DNA of 64,000 nt, from positions 1,736,001 to 1,800,000 of the forward strand of contig JBAIAA010000262.1 of assembly GCA_037893245.1 (NCBI GenBank), read 5' to 3'. The notes under the pieces were generated by a model that saw only the letters and a list, made by a program, of their open reading frames with translations, was not told where the DNA came from and ran no database searches. A program made the position numbers and the translations under genes. Of this stretch, positions 34,652-47,649 are shown piece by piece (within the stretch, counting starts at the first letter, position 1; the number at the start of each line of letters is the position of its first letter). This DNA comes from Crossaster papposus. Lineage: Eukaryota > Echinodermata > Asteroidea > Velatida > Solasteridae.

Positions 34652-35498
34652 TCATGTGAATTTAGAAACAGCAAACAAAATTAAAGCACACATTCTAAAA
34701 ACATTCTAAAATATTTATTACATTTGAATAACAGTGAAGCAAACATACCTCTTTAGCAGAGCGAGGTTTTGGTCCTCGGACATCTGGGTTATGGGCCCAG
34801 CACGCTCCCACTGCTCCACTCTACTTCGTGTAAATTTAGAAACAGCAAACAAAATGAAAGCAGACATTCTAAAAACATTCTAAAATATTTATTAAATGTG
34901 AATAACAGTGAAGCAAAAATACCTCTTTAGCAGAGCGAGGTTTTGGTCTTCGGACCTCTGGGTTATGGTCCATGCACGCTCCCACTGCTCCACTCTACTT
35001 CATGTAAATTTAGAAACAGCAAACAAAATGAAAGCAGACATTCTAAAAACATTCTAAAATATGTATTAAATGTGAATAACAGTGAAGCAAAAATACCTCT
35101 TTAGCAGAGCGAGGTTTTGGTCTTCGGACCTCTGGGTTATGGTCCATGCACGCTCCCACTGCTCCACTCTACTTCATGTAAATTTAGAAACAGCAAACAA
35201 AATGAAAGCAGACATTCTAAAAACATTCTAAAATATGTATTAAATGTGAATAACAGTGAAGAAAAATACCTCTTTAGCAGAGCGAGGTTTTGGTCTTCGG
35301 ACCTCTGTGTTATGGGCCCAGCACGTTCCCACTGCAACACTCTGCGTAACTATTTTTAATGAAAATGAAATCACTATCAAGGAAATAATTATCCTGAGCA
35401 GACCGAGGTTGTGGTCATCCGAACTCTCGGTTACTGACCAAGAAAGTGTCTACTTCGTCACTCTGAGTCGAGTACCTCAAGTCATACCAAAAACTTGT

Positions 35499-35570
35499 TA
35501 GCAGAGCGAGGTTTCGATCCTCGGACCTCTGTGTTATGGGCCCAGCACGCTTCCACTGCGCCACTCTGCT
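35499..35570 (-). tRNA. tRNA-iMet-CAT: iMet copy with anticodon-stem mismatch
   Basis: A single C-to-A change on the 3' side of the anticodon stem (plus strand ctgtgtt) breaks one of the three initiator-specific G:C pairs. The copies at 50899, 54023 and 57263 share this change and add one acceptor-stem substitution. Confidence 0.6.
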
Positions 35571-36070
35571 TCATGTGAATTTAGAAACAGCAAACAAAAT
35601 TAAAGCAGACATTATAAAAACATTCTAAAATATGTATTACATTTGAATAACAGTGAAGCAAAAATACCTCTTTAGCAGAGCGAGGTTTTGTTCCTCGGAC
35701 CTGTGGGTTATGGGCCCAGCACGCTACCACTGCCACACTCTACTTCATGTAAATTTAGAAACAGCAAACAAAATGAAAGCAGACATTCTAAAAACATTCT
35801 AAAATATGTATTACATTTGAATAACAGTGAAGCAAAAATACCTCTTTAGCAGAGCGAGGTTTTGGTCCTCGGACCTCTGGGTTATGTGCCCAGCACGCTC
35901 CCACTGCAACACTCTGCCTAACTATTTTTAATGAAAATGAAATCACTATCAAGGAAATAATTATCCTGAGCAGACCGAGGTTGTGGTCATCCGAACTCTC
36001 GGTTACTGACCAAGAAAGTGTCTACTTCGTCACTCTGAGTCGAGTACCTCAAGTCATACCAAAAACTTGT

Positions 36071-36142
36071 TAGCAGAGCGAGGTTTCGATCCTCGGACCT
36101 CTGGGTTATGGGCCCAGCACGCTTCCACTGCGCCACTCTGCT
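36071..36142 (-). tRNA. tRNA-iMet-CAT: initiator tRNA-Met (CAT), consensus copy
   Basis: Exact consensus with D-side T5. Counterpart of 34580; its upstream spacer shares the private change AAAGCACAC with that copy. Confidence 0.92.
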
Positions 36143-36642
36143 TCATGTGAATTTAGAAACAGCAAACAAAATTAAAGCACACATTCTAAAAACATTCTAA
36201 AATATTTATTACATTTGAATAACAGTGAAGCAAAAATACCTCTTTAGCAGAGCGAGGTTTTGGTCCTCGGACATCTGGGTTATGGGCCCAGCACGCTCCC
36301 ACTGCTCCACTCTACTTCGTGTAAATTTAGAAACAGCAAACAAAATGAAAGCAGACATTCTAAAAACATTCTAAAATATTTATTAAATGTGAATAACAGT
36401 GAAGCAAAAATACCTCTTTAGCAGAGCGAGGTTTTGGTCTTCGGACCTCTGGGTTATGGGCCCAGCACGTTCCCACTGCAACACTCTGCGTAACTATTTT
36501 TAATGAAAATGAAATCACTATCAAGGAAATAATTATCCTGAGCAGACCGAGGTTGTGGTCATCCGAACTCTCGGTTACTGACCAAGAAAGTGTCTACTTC
36601 GTCACTCTGAGTCGAGTACCTCAAGTCATACCAAAAACTTGT

Positions 36643-36714
36643 TAGCAGAGCAAGGTTTCGATCCTCGGACCTCTGGGTTATGGGCCCAGCACGCTTCCAC
36701 TGCGCCACTCTGCT
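36643..36714 (-). tRNA. tRNA-iMet-CAT: iMet copy with T-stem G50:U64 wobble
   Basis: Same single C64T change as 24229. The promoter boxes and T5 are intact. Confidence 0.8.
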
Positions 36715-36816
36715 TCATGTGAATTTAGAAACAGCAAACAAAATTAAAGCAGACATTATAAAAACATTCTAAAATATGTATTACATTTGAATAACAGTGA
36801 AGCAAAAATACCTCTT

Positions 36817-36888
36817 TAGCAGAGCGAGGTTTCGATCCTCGGACCTCTGGGTTATGGGCCCAGCACGCTCCCACTGTTCCACTCTACT
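36817..36888 (-). pseudogene. A/C hybrid element
   Basis: The T arm is A-type (ATCGAAA) and the acceptor 5' strand and D arm are C-type (AGTAGAGTGGAACAG). It has intact box B and altered box A. Confidence 0.7.
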
Positions 36889-37214
36889 TCATGTAAATTT
36901 AGAAACAGCAAACAAAATTAAAGCAGACATTCTAAAAACATTCTAAAATATTTATTAAATTTGAATTACAGTGAAGCCAAAATACCTCTGTAGCAGAGCG
37001 AGGTTTTGGTCTTCGGACCTCTGGGTTATGGGCCCAGCACGCTCCCACTGCAACACTCTGCGTAACTATTTTTAATGAAAATGAAATCACTATAAAGGAA
37101 ATAATTATCCTGAGCAGACCGAGGTTGTGGTCATCCGAACTCTCGGTTACTGACCAAGGAAGTGTCTACTTCGTCAGTCTGAGTCGAGTACCTCAAGTCA
37201 TACCAACAACTTGT

Positions 37215-37286
37215 TAGCAGAGCGAGGTTTCGATCCTCGGACCTCTGGGTTATGGGCCCAGCACGCTTCCACTGCGCCACTCTGCT
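37215..37286 (-). tRNA. tRNA-iMet-CAT: initiator tRNA-Met (CAT), consensus copy lacking T5
   Basis: The gene body is exact consensus but the flank is TTGTTGG. The module matches 24975 and 25721 including a private AAGGAAG change in the D relic, so it is a dispersed copy of the 746-bp unit. Confidence 0.9.
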
Positions 37287-37388
37287 TCATGTGAATTTAG
37301 AAACAGCAAACACAATTAAAGCAGAGATTCTAAAAACATTCTAAAATATGTATTACATTTGAATAACAGTGAAGCAAAAATACCTCTT

Positions 37389-37460
37389 TAGCAGAGCGAG
37401 GTTTCGATCCTCGGACCTCTGGGTTATGGGCCCAGCACGCTTCCACTGCTCCACTCTACT
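37389..37460 (-). pseudogene. A/C hybrid element, crossover nearer the 5' end
   Basis: A-type through the T arm, anticodon arm and D loop (AGTGGAA), switching to C-type in the D-stem 5' strand and acceptor (AGTAGAGTGGAGC). Crossover position differs from that at 36817. Confidence 0.7.
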
Positions 37461-38688
37461 TCATGTAAATTTAGAAACAGCAACAAAATGAAAGCAGACA
37501 TTCTAAAAACTTTCTAAAATATTTATTAAATTTGAATAACAGTGAAGCAAAAATACCTCTTTAGCAGAGCGAGGTTTTGGTCTTCGGACCTCTGGGTTAT
37601 GGGCCCAGCACGCTCCCACTGCAACACTCTGCGTAACTATTTTTAATAAAAATGAAATCACTATCAAGGAAATAATTATCCTGAGCAGACCGAGGTTGTG
37701 GTCTTCCGAACTCTCGGTTACTGACCAAGAAAGTGTCTACTTCGTCACTCTGAGTCGAGTACCTCAAGTCATACCAAAAACTTGTTAGCAGAGCGAGGTT
37801 TCGATCTTCGGACCTTGGGTTAAGGGCCCAGCACGCTTCCACTGCGCCACTCTACTTCTTGTGAAGTTAGAAACAGCAAACAAAATGAAAGCAGACATTC
37901 TAAAAACATTCTAAAATATGTATTACATTTGAATAACAGTAAAGCAAAAATACCTCTTTAGCAGAGCGAGGTTTTGGTCTTCGGACCTCTGGGTTATGGT
38001 CCATACACGCTCCCACTGCTCCACTCTACTTCATGTAAATTTAGAAACAGCAAACAAAATGAAAGCAGACATTCTAAAAACATTCTAAAATATTTATTAC
38101 ATTTGAATAACAGTGAAGCAAAAATACCTCTTTAGCAGAGCGAGGTTTTTTGTCTTCGGACCTCTGGGTTATGGGCCCAGCACGCTCCCACTGCAACACT
38201 CTGCGTAACTATTTTTAATGAAAATCAAATCACTATCAAGGAAATAATTATTCTGAGCAGACCGAGGTTGTGGTCATCCGAAATCTCGGTTACTGACCAA
38301 GAAAGTGTCTACTTCGTCACTCTGAGTCGAGTACCTCAAGTCATACCAAAAACTTGTTAGCAGAGCGAAATGAAAATGAAAATGAAATCACTATCAAGGA
38401 CATAATTATCCTGAGCAGACCGAGGTTGTGGTCATCAAAAATATCGGTTACTGGCCAAGAAAGTGTCTACTTCGTCACTCTGAGTCGAGTACCTCAAGTC
38501 ATACCAAAAACTTGTTAGCAGAGCGAGGTTTCGATCCTCGGACCTCTGGGTTATGGGCCCAGCACGCTTCCACTGCGCACTCTGCTTCATGTGAATTTAG
38601 AAACAGCAAACAAAATTAAAGCAGACATTCTACAAACATTCTAAAATATGTATTACATTTGAATAACAGTGAAGCAAATATACCTGTT

Positions 38689-38760
38689 TAGCAGAGCGAG
38701 GTTTCGATCCTCGGACTTCTGGGTTATGGGCCCAGCACGCTTCCACTGCGCCACTCTGCT
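38689..38760 (-). tRNA. tRNA-iMet-CAT: iMet copy with one variable-loop change
   Basis: Single substitution in the variable loop (plus strand gactt for gacct). All stems, the anticodon and the promoter boxes are consensus. Confidence 0.8.
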
Positions 38761-39484
38761 TCATGTGAATTTAGAAACAGCAAACAAAATTAAAGCAGAC
38801 ATTCTAAAAACATTCTAAAATATTTATTAAATTTGAATAACAGTGAAGCAAACATACCTCTTTAGCAGAGCGAGGTTTTGGTTTTCGGACCTCTGGGTAA
38901 TGGGCCCAGCACGCTCCCACTGCAACACTCTGCGTAACTATTGTTAATAAAAATGAAATCACTATCAAGGAAATAATTATCCTGAGCAGACCGAGGTTGT
39001 GGTCATCCGAACTCTCGGTTACTGACCAAGAAAGTGTCTACTTCGTCACTCTGAGTCGAGTACCTCAAGTCATACCAAAAACTTGTTAGCAGAGCGAGGT
39101 TTCGATCCTCGGACCTCTGGGATATGGGCCCAGCACGCTTCCACTGCGCCACTCTGCTTCATGTGAATTTAGAAACAGCAAACAAAATGAAAGCAGGCAT
39201 TCTAAAAACATTTTAAAATATTTATTACATTTGAATAACAGTGAAGCAAAAATACCTCTTTAGCAGAGCGAGGTTTTGGTCCTCGGACCTCTGGGTTATG
39301 TGCCCAGCACGCTCCCACTGCAACACTCTGCGTAACTATTTTTAATGAAAATGAAATCACTATCAAGGAAATAATTATCCTGAGCAGACCGAGGTTGTGG
39401 TAATCCGAACTCTCGGTTACTGACCAAGAAAGGGTCTACTTCGTCACTCTGAGTCGAGTACCTCAAGTCATACCAAAAACTTGT

Positions 39485-39556
39485 TAGCAGAGCGAGGTTT
39501 TGGTCCTCGGACCTCTGGGTTATGTGCCCAGCACCCTTCCACTGCAACACTCTGCG
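39485..39556 (-). pseudogene. B-type element in the A slot
   Basis: A B element directly above a D relic, with the ACAAGTTTTTGG flank normally belonging to A. It retains the A-type D loop (plus strand cttccact), so the exchange happened around the T arm and the 5' end. A second similar case is 41250-41321, with T stem further mutated (gcgaaattttgg). Confidence 0.65.
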
Positions 39557-39708
39557 TAACTATTTTTAATGAAAATGAAATCACTATCAATGAAATAATT
39601 ATCCTGAGCAGACCGAGGTTGTGGTCATCCGAACTCTCGGTTACTGACCAAGAAAGTGTCTACTTCGTCACTCTGAGTCGAGTACCTGAAGTCATACCAA
39701 AAACTTGT

Positions 39709-39780
39709 TAGCAGAGCGAGGTTTCGATCCTCGGACCTCTGGGTTATGGGCCCAGCACGCTTCCACTGCGCCACTCTGCT
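39709..39780 (-). tRNA. tRNA-iMet-CAT: initiator tRNA-Met (CAT), consensus copy
   Basis: Exact consensus with T5. It follows a B-type element placed in the A slot (39485). Confidence 0.92.
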
Positions 39781-41473
39781 TCATGTGAATTTAGAAACAG
39801 CAAACAAAATTAAAGCAGACATTCTAAAAACATTCTAAAATATGTATTACATTTAAATAACAGTAAAGCAAAAATACCTCTTTAGCAGAGCGAAGTTTTG
39901 GTCCTTGGACCTGTGGGTTATGGGCCCAGCACGCTCCCACTGCTCCACTCTACTTCATGTAAATTTAGAAACAGCAACAAAATGAAAGCAGACATTCTAA
40001 AAACTTTCTAAAATATTTATTAAATTTGAATAACAGTGAAGCAAAAATACCTCTTTAGCAGAGCGAGGTTTTGGTCTTCGGACCTCTGGGTTATGGGCCC
40101 AGCACGCTCCCACTGCAACACTCTGCGTAACTATTTTTAATAAAAATGAAATCACTATCAAGGAAATAATTATCCTGAGCAGACCGAGGTTGTGGTCTTC
40201 CGAACTCTCGGTTACTGACCAAGAAAGTGTCTACTTCGTCACTCTGAGTCGAGTACCTCAAGTCATACCAAAAACTTGTTAGCAGAGCGAGGTTTCGATC
40301 TTCGGACCTTGGGTTAAGGGCCCAGCACGCTTCCACTGCGCCACTCTACTTCTTGTAAAGTTAGAAACAGCAAACAAAATGAAAGCAGACATTCTAAAAA
40401 CATTCTAAAATATGTATTACATTTGAATAACAGTGAAGCAAAAATACCTCTTTAGCAGAGCGAGGTTTTGGTCTTCGGACCTCTGGGTTATGGTCCATAC
40501 ACGCTCCCACTGCTCCACTCTACTTCATGTAAATTTAGAAACAGCAAACAAAATGAAAGCAGACATTCTAAAAACATTCTAAAATATTTATTACATTTGA
40601 ATAACAGTGAAGCAAAAATACCTCTTTAGCAGAGCGAGTTTTTTTGTCTTCGGACCTCTGGGTTATGGGCCCAGCACGCTCCCACTGCAACACTCTGCGT
40701 AACTATTTTTAATGAAAATCAAATCACTATCAAGGAAATAATTATCCTGAGCAGACCGAGGTTGTGGTCTTCCGAACTCTCGGTTACTGACCAAGAAAGT
40801 GTCTACTTCGTCACTCTGAGTCGAGTACCTCAAGTCATACCAAAAACTTGTTAGCAGAGCGAGGTTTCGATCCTCGGACCTCTGGGATATGGGCCCAGCA
40901 CGCTTCCACTGCGCCACTCTGCTTCATGTGAATTTAGAAACAGCAAACAAAATGAAAGCAGGCATTCTAAAAACATTTTAAAATATTAATTACATTTGAA
41001 TAACAGTGAAGCAAAAATACCTCTTTAGCAGAGCGAGGTTTTGGTCCTCGGACCTCTGGGTTATGTGCCCAGCACGCTCCCACTGCAACACTCTGCGTAA
41101 CTATTTTTAATGAAAATGAAATCACTATCAAGGAAATAATTATCCTGAGCAGACCGAGGTTGTGGTCATCCGAACTCTCGGTTACTGACCAAGAAAGGGT
41201 CTACTTCGTCACTCTGAGTCGAGTACCTCAAGTCATACCAAAAACTTGTTAGCAGAGCGAAATTTTGGTCCTCGGACCTCTGGGTTATGTGCCCAGCACC
41301 CTTCCACTGCAACACTCTGCGTAACTATTTTTAATGAAAATGAAATCACTATCAATGAAATAATTATCCTGAGCAGACCGAGGTTGTGGTCATCCGAACT
41401 CTCGGTTACTGACCAAGAAAGTGTCTACTTCGTCACTCTGAGTCGAGTACCTCAAGTCATACCAAAAACTTGT

Positions 41474-42617
41474 TAGCAGAGCGAGGTTTCGATCTTCGGA
41501 CCTTGGGTTAAGGGCCCAGCACGCTTCCACTGCGCCACTCTACTTCTTGTAAAGTTAGAAACAGCAAACAAAATGAAAGCAGACATTCTAAAAACATTCT
41601 AAAATATGTATTACATTTGAATAACAGTGAAGCAAAAATACCTCTTTAGCAGAGCGAGGTTTTGGTCTTCGGACCTCTGGGTTATGGTCCATACACGCTC
41701 CCACTGCTCCACTCTACTTCATGTAAATTTAGAAACAGCAAACAAAATGAAAGCAGACATTCTAAAAACATTCTAAAATATTTATTACATTTGAATAACA
41801 GTGAAGCAAAAATACCTCTTTAGCAGAGCGAGTTTTTTTGTCTTCGGACCTCTGGGTTATGGGCCCAGCACGATCCCACTGCAACACTCTGCGTAACTAT
41901 TTTTAATGAAAATCAAATCACTATCAAGGAAATAATTATCCTGAGCAGACCGAGGTTGTGGTCTTCCGAACTCTCGGTTACTGACCAAGAAAGTGTCTAC
42001 TTCGTCACTCTGAGTCGAGTACCTCAAGTCATACCAAAAACTTGTTAGCAGAGCGAGGTTTCGATCTTCGGACCTTGGGTTAAGGGCCCAGCACGCTTCC
42101 ACTGCGCCACTCTACTTCTTGTAAAGTTAGAAACAGCAAACAAAATGAAAGCAGACATTCTAAAAACATTCTAAAATATGTATTACATTTGAATAACAGT
42201 GAAGCAAAAATACCTCTTTAGCAGAGCGAGGTTTTGGTCTTCGGACCTCTGGGTTATGGTCCATACACGCTCCCACTGCTCCACTCTACTTCATGTAAAT
42301 TTAGAAACAGCAAACAAAATGAAAGCAGACATTCTAAAAACATTCTAAAATATTTATTACATTTGAATAACAGTGAAGCAAAAATTCCTCTTTAGCAGAG
42401 CGAGTTTTTTTGTCTTCGGACCTCTGGGTTATGGGCCCAGCACGCTCCCACTGCAACACTCTGCGTAACTATTTTTAATGAAAATCAAATCACTATCAAG
42501 GAAATAATTATTCTGAGCAGACCGAGGTTGTGGTCATCCGAAATCTCGGTTACTGACCAAGAAAGTGTCTACTTCGTCACTCTGAGTCGAGTACCTCAAG
42601 TCATACCAAAAACTTGT
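41474..42617 (-). repeat. two tandem 572-bp units of the A3-C3-B-D type
   Basis: Units begin at 41474 and 42046, each 173+174+225 bp, and carry the gagtttttttgtc B variant. This is a different 572-bp unit from the one at 14016. Confidence 0.8.
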
Positions 42618-43729
42618 TAGCAGAGCGAAATGAAAATGAAAATGAAATCACTATCAAGGAAATAATTATCCTGAGCAGACCGAGGTTATGGTCATCCGAA
42701 CTCTCGGTTACTGACCAAGAAAGTGTCTACTTCGTCACTCTGAGTCGAGTACCTCAAGTCATACCAAAAACTTGTTAGCAGAGCGAGGTTTCGATCCTCG
42801 GACCTCTGGGATATGGGCCCAGCACGCTTCCACTGCGCCACTCTGCTTCATGTGAATTTAGAAACAGCAAACAAAATGAAAGCAGGCATTCTAAAAACAT
42901 TTTAAAATATTTATTACATTTGAATAACAGTGAAGCAAAAATACCTCTTTAGCAGAGCGAGGTTTTGGTCCTCGGACCTCTGGGTTATGTGCCCAGCACG
43001 CTCCCACTGCAACACTCTGCGTAACTATTTTTAATGAAAATGAAATCACTATCAAGGAAATAATTATCCTGAGCAGACCGAGGTTGTGGTCATCCGAACT
43101 CTCGGTTACTGACCAAGAAAGGGTCTACTTCGTCACTCTGAGTCGAGTACCTCAAGTCATACCAAAAACTTGTTAGCAGAGCGAAATGAAAATGAAAATG
43201 AAATCACTATCAAGGAAATAATTATCCTGAGCAGACCGAGGTTGTGGTCATCCGAACTCTCGGTTACTGACCAAGAAAGTGTCTACTTCGTCACTCTGAG
43301 TCGAGTACCTCAAGTCATACCAAAAACTTGTTAGCAGAGCGAGGTTTCGATCCTCGGACCTCTGGGATATGGGCCCAGCACGCTTCCACTGCGCCACTCT
43401 GCTTCATGTGAATTTAGAAACAGCAAACAAAATGAAAGCAGGCATTCTAAAAACATTTTAAAATATTTATTACATTTGAATAACAGTGAAGCAAAAATAC
43501 CTCTTTAGCAGAGCGAGGTTTTGGTCCTCGGACCTCTGGGTTATGTGCCCAGCACGCTCCCACTGCAACACTCTGCGTAACTATTTTTAATGAAAATGAA
43601 ATCACTATCAAGGAAATAATTATCCTGAGCAGACCGAGGTTGTGGTCATCCGAACTCTCGGTAACTGACCAAGAAAGGGTCTACTTCGTCACTCTGAGTC
43701 GAGTACCTCAAGTCATACCAAAAACTTGT
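42618..43729 (-). repeat. two tandem 556-bp units with the truncated module
   Basis: Units begin at 42618 and 43174: truncated A plus D (158 bp), an A38U copy (174 bp), and B-D (224 bp). Confidence 0.8.
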
Positions 43730-43801
43730 TAGCAGAGCGAGGTTTCGATCCTCGGACCTCTGGGTTATGGGCCCAGCACGCTTCCACTGCGCCACTCTGC
43801 T
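43730..43801 (-). tRNA. tRNA-iMet-CAT: initiator tRNA-Met (CAT), consensus copy
   Basis: Exact consensus with T5, standing among A3, C3 and truncated modules, so it is the only consensus copy between about 39.8 and 46.4 kb. Confidence 0.92.
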
Positions 43802-45825
43802 TCATGTGAATTTAGAAACAGCAAACAAAATTAAAGCAGACATTCTTAAAACATTCTAAAATATGTATTACATTTAAATAACAGTAAAGCAAAAATACCT
43901 CTTTAGCAGAGCGAAGTTTTGGTCCTCGGACCTGTGGATTATGGGCCCAGCACGCTCCCACTGCTCCACTATACTTCATGTAAATTTAGAAACAGCAACA
44001 AAATGAAAGCAGACATTCTAAAAACTTTCTAAAATATTTATTAAATTTGAATAACAGTGAAGCAAAAATACCTCTTTAGCAGAGCGAGGTTTTGGTCTTC
44101 GGACCTCTGGGTTATGGGCCCAGCACGCTCCCACTGCAACACTCTGCGTAACTATTTTTAATAAAAATGAAATCACTATCAAGGAAATAATTATCCTGAG
44201 CAGACCGAGGTTGTGGTCTTCCGAACTCTCGGTTACTGACCAAGAAAGTGTCTACTTCGTCACTCTGAGTCGAGTACCTCAAGTCATACCAAAAACTTGT
44301 TAGCAGAGCGAGGTTTCGATCTTCGGACCTTGGGTTAAGGGCCCAGCACGCTTCCACTGCGCCACTCTACTTCTTGTAAAGTTAGAAACAGCAAACAAAA
44401 TGAAAGCAGACATTCTAAAAACATTCTAAAATATGTATTACATTTGAATAACAGTGAAGCAAAAATACCTCTTTAGCAGAGCGAGGTTTTGGTCTTCGGA
44501 CCTCTGGGTTATGGTCCATACACGCTCCCACTGCTCCACTCTACTTCATGTAAATTTAGAAACAGCAAACAAAATGAAAGCAGACATTCTAAAAACATTC
44601 TAAAATATTTATTACATTTGAATAACAGTGAAGCAAAAATACCTCTTTAGCAGAGCGAGTTTTTTTGTCTTCGGACCTCTGGGTTATGGGCCCAGCACGC
44701 TCCCACTGCAACACTCTGCGTAACTATTTTTAATGAAAATCAAATCACTATCAAGGAAATAATTATTCTGAGCAGACCGAGGTTGTGGTCATCCGAAATC
44801 TCGGTTACTGACCAAGAAAGTGTCTACTTCGTCACTCTGAGTCGAGTACCTCAAGTCATACCAAAAACTTGTTAGCAGAGCGAAATGAAAATGAAAATGA
44901 AATCACTATCAAGGACATAATTATCCTGAGCAGACCGAGGTTGTGGTCATCCAAAATATCGGTTACTGGCCAAGAAAGTGTCTACTTCGTCACTCTGAGT
45001 CGAGTACCTCAAGTCATACCAAAAACTTGTTAGCAGAGCGAGGTTTCGATCTTCGGACCTTGGGTTAAGGGCACAGCACGCTTCCACTGCGCCACTCTAC
45101 TTCATGTAAAGTTAGAAACAGCAAACAAAATGAAAGCAGACATCCTAAAAACATTCTAAAATATGTATTACATTTGAATAACAGTGAAGCAAAAATACCT
45201 CTTTAGCAGAGCGAGGTTTTGGTCTTCGGACCTCTGGGTTAAGGGCCCAGCACGCTCCCACTGCACCACTCTGCGTAACTATTTTTAATGAAAATGAAAT
45301 CACTATCAAGGACATAATTATCCTTAGCAGACCGAGGTTGCGGTCATCCGAAATATCGGTTACTGGCCAAGAAAGTGTCTATTTCGTCACTCTGAGTCGA
45401 GTACCTCAAGTCATACCCAAAACTTGTTAGCAGAGCCAGGTTTCGATTCTCGGACCTCTGGGTTATGGGCCCAGCACGCTTCCACTGCGCCACTCTGCTT
45501 CATGTGAATTTAGAAACAGCAAACAAAATTAAAGCAGACATTCTAAAAACATTCTAAAATATGTATTACATTTGAATAACAGTGAAGCAAAAATACCTCT
45601 TTAGCAGAGCGAGGTTTTGGTCCTCGGACATATGGGTTATGTGCCCAGCACGCTCCCACTGCATCACTCTGCGTAACTATTTTTAATGAAAATGAAATCA
45701 CTATCAAGGAAATAATTATCCTGAGCAGACCGAGGTTGTGGTCATCCGAACTCTCGGTTACTGACCAAGAAAGTGTCTACTTCGTCACTCTGAGTCGAGT
45801 ACCTCAAGTCATACCAAAAACTTGT

Positions 45826-45897
45826 TAGCGGAGCGAGGTTTCGATCCTCGGACCTCTGGGTTATGGGCCCAGCACGCTTCCACTGCGCCACTCTGCT
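45826..45897 (-). tRNA. tRNA-iMet-CAT: iMet copy with acceptor mismatch
   Basis: Consensus apart from U69C, giving an A4:C69 mismatch in the acceptor stem. Boxes A and B are intact. Confidence 0.6.
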
Positions 45898-46397
45898 TCA
45901 TGTGAATTTAGAAACAGCAAACAAAATTAAAGCAGACATTATAAAAACATTCTAAAATATGTATTACATTTGAATAACAGTGAAGCAAAAATACCTCTTT
46001 AGCAGAGCGAGGTTTTGTTCCTCGGACCTGTGGGTTATGGGCCCAGCACGCTACCACTGCCACACTCTACTTCATGTAAATTTAGAAACAGCAAACAAAA
46101 TGAAAGCAGACATTCTAAAAACATTCTAAAATATGTATTACATTTGAATAACAGTGAAGCAAAAATACCTCTTTAGCAGAGCGAGGTTTTGGTCCTCGGA
46201 CCTCTGGGTTATGTGCCCAGCACGCTCCCACTGCAACACTCTGCCTAACTATTTTTAATGAAAATGAAATCACTATCAAGGAAATAATTATCCTGAGCAG
46301 ACAGAGGTTGTGGTCATCCGAACTCTCGGTTACTGACCAAGAAAGTGTCTACTTCGTCACTCTGAGTCGAGTACCTCAAGTCATACAAAAAACTTGT

Positions 46398-46469
46398 TAG
46401 CAGAGCGAGGTTTCGATCCTCGGACCTCTGGGTTATGGGCCCAGCACGCTTCCACTGCGCCACTCTGCT
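46398..46469 (-). tRNA. tRNA-iMet-CAT: initiator tRNA-Met (CAT), consensus copy
   Basis: Exact consensus. The 3' flank has T6 (CAAGTTTTTTGTATG), a private change shared only with the copy at 52026. Confidence 0.92.
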
Positions 46470-47649
46470 TCATGTGAATTTAGAAACAGCAAACAAAATT
46501 AAAGCACACATTCTAAAAACATTCTAAAATATTTATTACATTTGAATAACAGTGAAGCAAAAATACCTCTTTAGCAGAGCGAGGTTTTGGTCCTCGGACA
46601 TCTGGGTTATGGGCCCAGCACGCTCCCACTGCTCCACTCTACTTCGTGTAAATTTAGAAACAGCAAACAAAATGAAAGCAGACATTCTAAAAACATTCTA
46701 AAATATTTATTAAATGTGAATAACAGTGAAGCAAAAATACCTCTTTAGCAGAGCGAGGTTTTGGTCTTCGGACCTCTGGGTTATGGTCCATGCACGCTCC
46801 CACTGCTCCACTCTACTTCATGTAAATTTAGAAACAGCAAACAAAATGAAAGCAGACATTCTAAAAACATTCTAAAATATGTATTAAATGTGAATAACAG
46901 TGAAGCAAAAATACCTCTTTAGCAGAGCGAGGTTTTGGTCTTCGGACCTCTGGGTTATGGTCCATGCACGCTCCCACTGCTCCACTCTACTTCATGTAAA
47001 TTTAGAAACAGCAAACAAAATGAAAGCAGACATTCTAAAAACATTCTAAAATATTTATTACATTTGAATAACAGTGAAGCAAAAATACCTCTTTAGCAGA
47101 GCGAGGTTTTTTGTCTTCGGACCTCTGGGTTATGGGCCCAGCACGCTCCCACTGCAACACTCTGCGTAACTATTTTTAATGAAAATCAAATCACTATCAA
47201 GGAAATAATTATTCTGAGCAGACCGAGGTTGTGGTCATCCGAAATCTCGGTTACTGACCAAGAAAGTGTCTACTTCGTCACTCTGAGTCTAGTACCTCAA
47301 GTCATACCAAAAACTTGTTATCAGAGCGAAATGAAAATGAAAATGAAATCACTATCAAGGACATAATTATCCTGAGCAGACCGAGGTTGTGGTCATCCGA
47401 AATATCGGTTACTGGCCAAGAAAGTGTCTACTTCGTCACTCTGAGTCGAGTACCTCAAGTCATACCAAAAACTTGTTAGCAGAGCGAGGTTTCGATCTTC
47501 GGACCTTGGGTTAAGGGCCCAGCACGCTTCCACTGCGCCACTCTACTTCATGTAAAGTTAGAAACAGCAAACAAAATGAAAGCAGACATTCTAAAAACAT
47601 TCTAAAATATGTATTACATTTCAATAACAGTGAAGCAAAAATACCTCTT

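Larger units (their letters stand above)
34182..36418 (-). repeat. duplication with 1491-bp offset
   Basis: 34182-34927 matches 35673-36418. Both contain the C copy with gttttgttcctcgg, the B copy with ctctgcctaac and the spacer change aaagcacac. C3 monomers and a B-D-A module lie between them. Confidence 0.8.
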
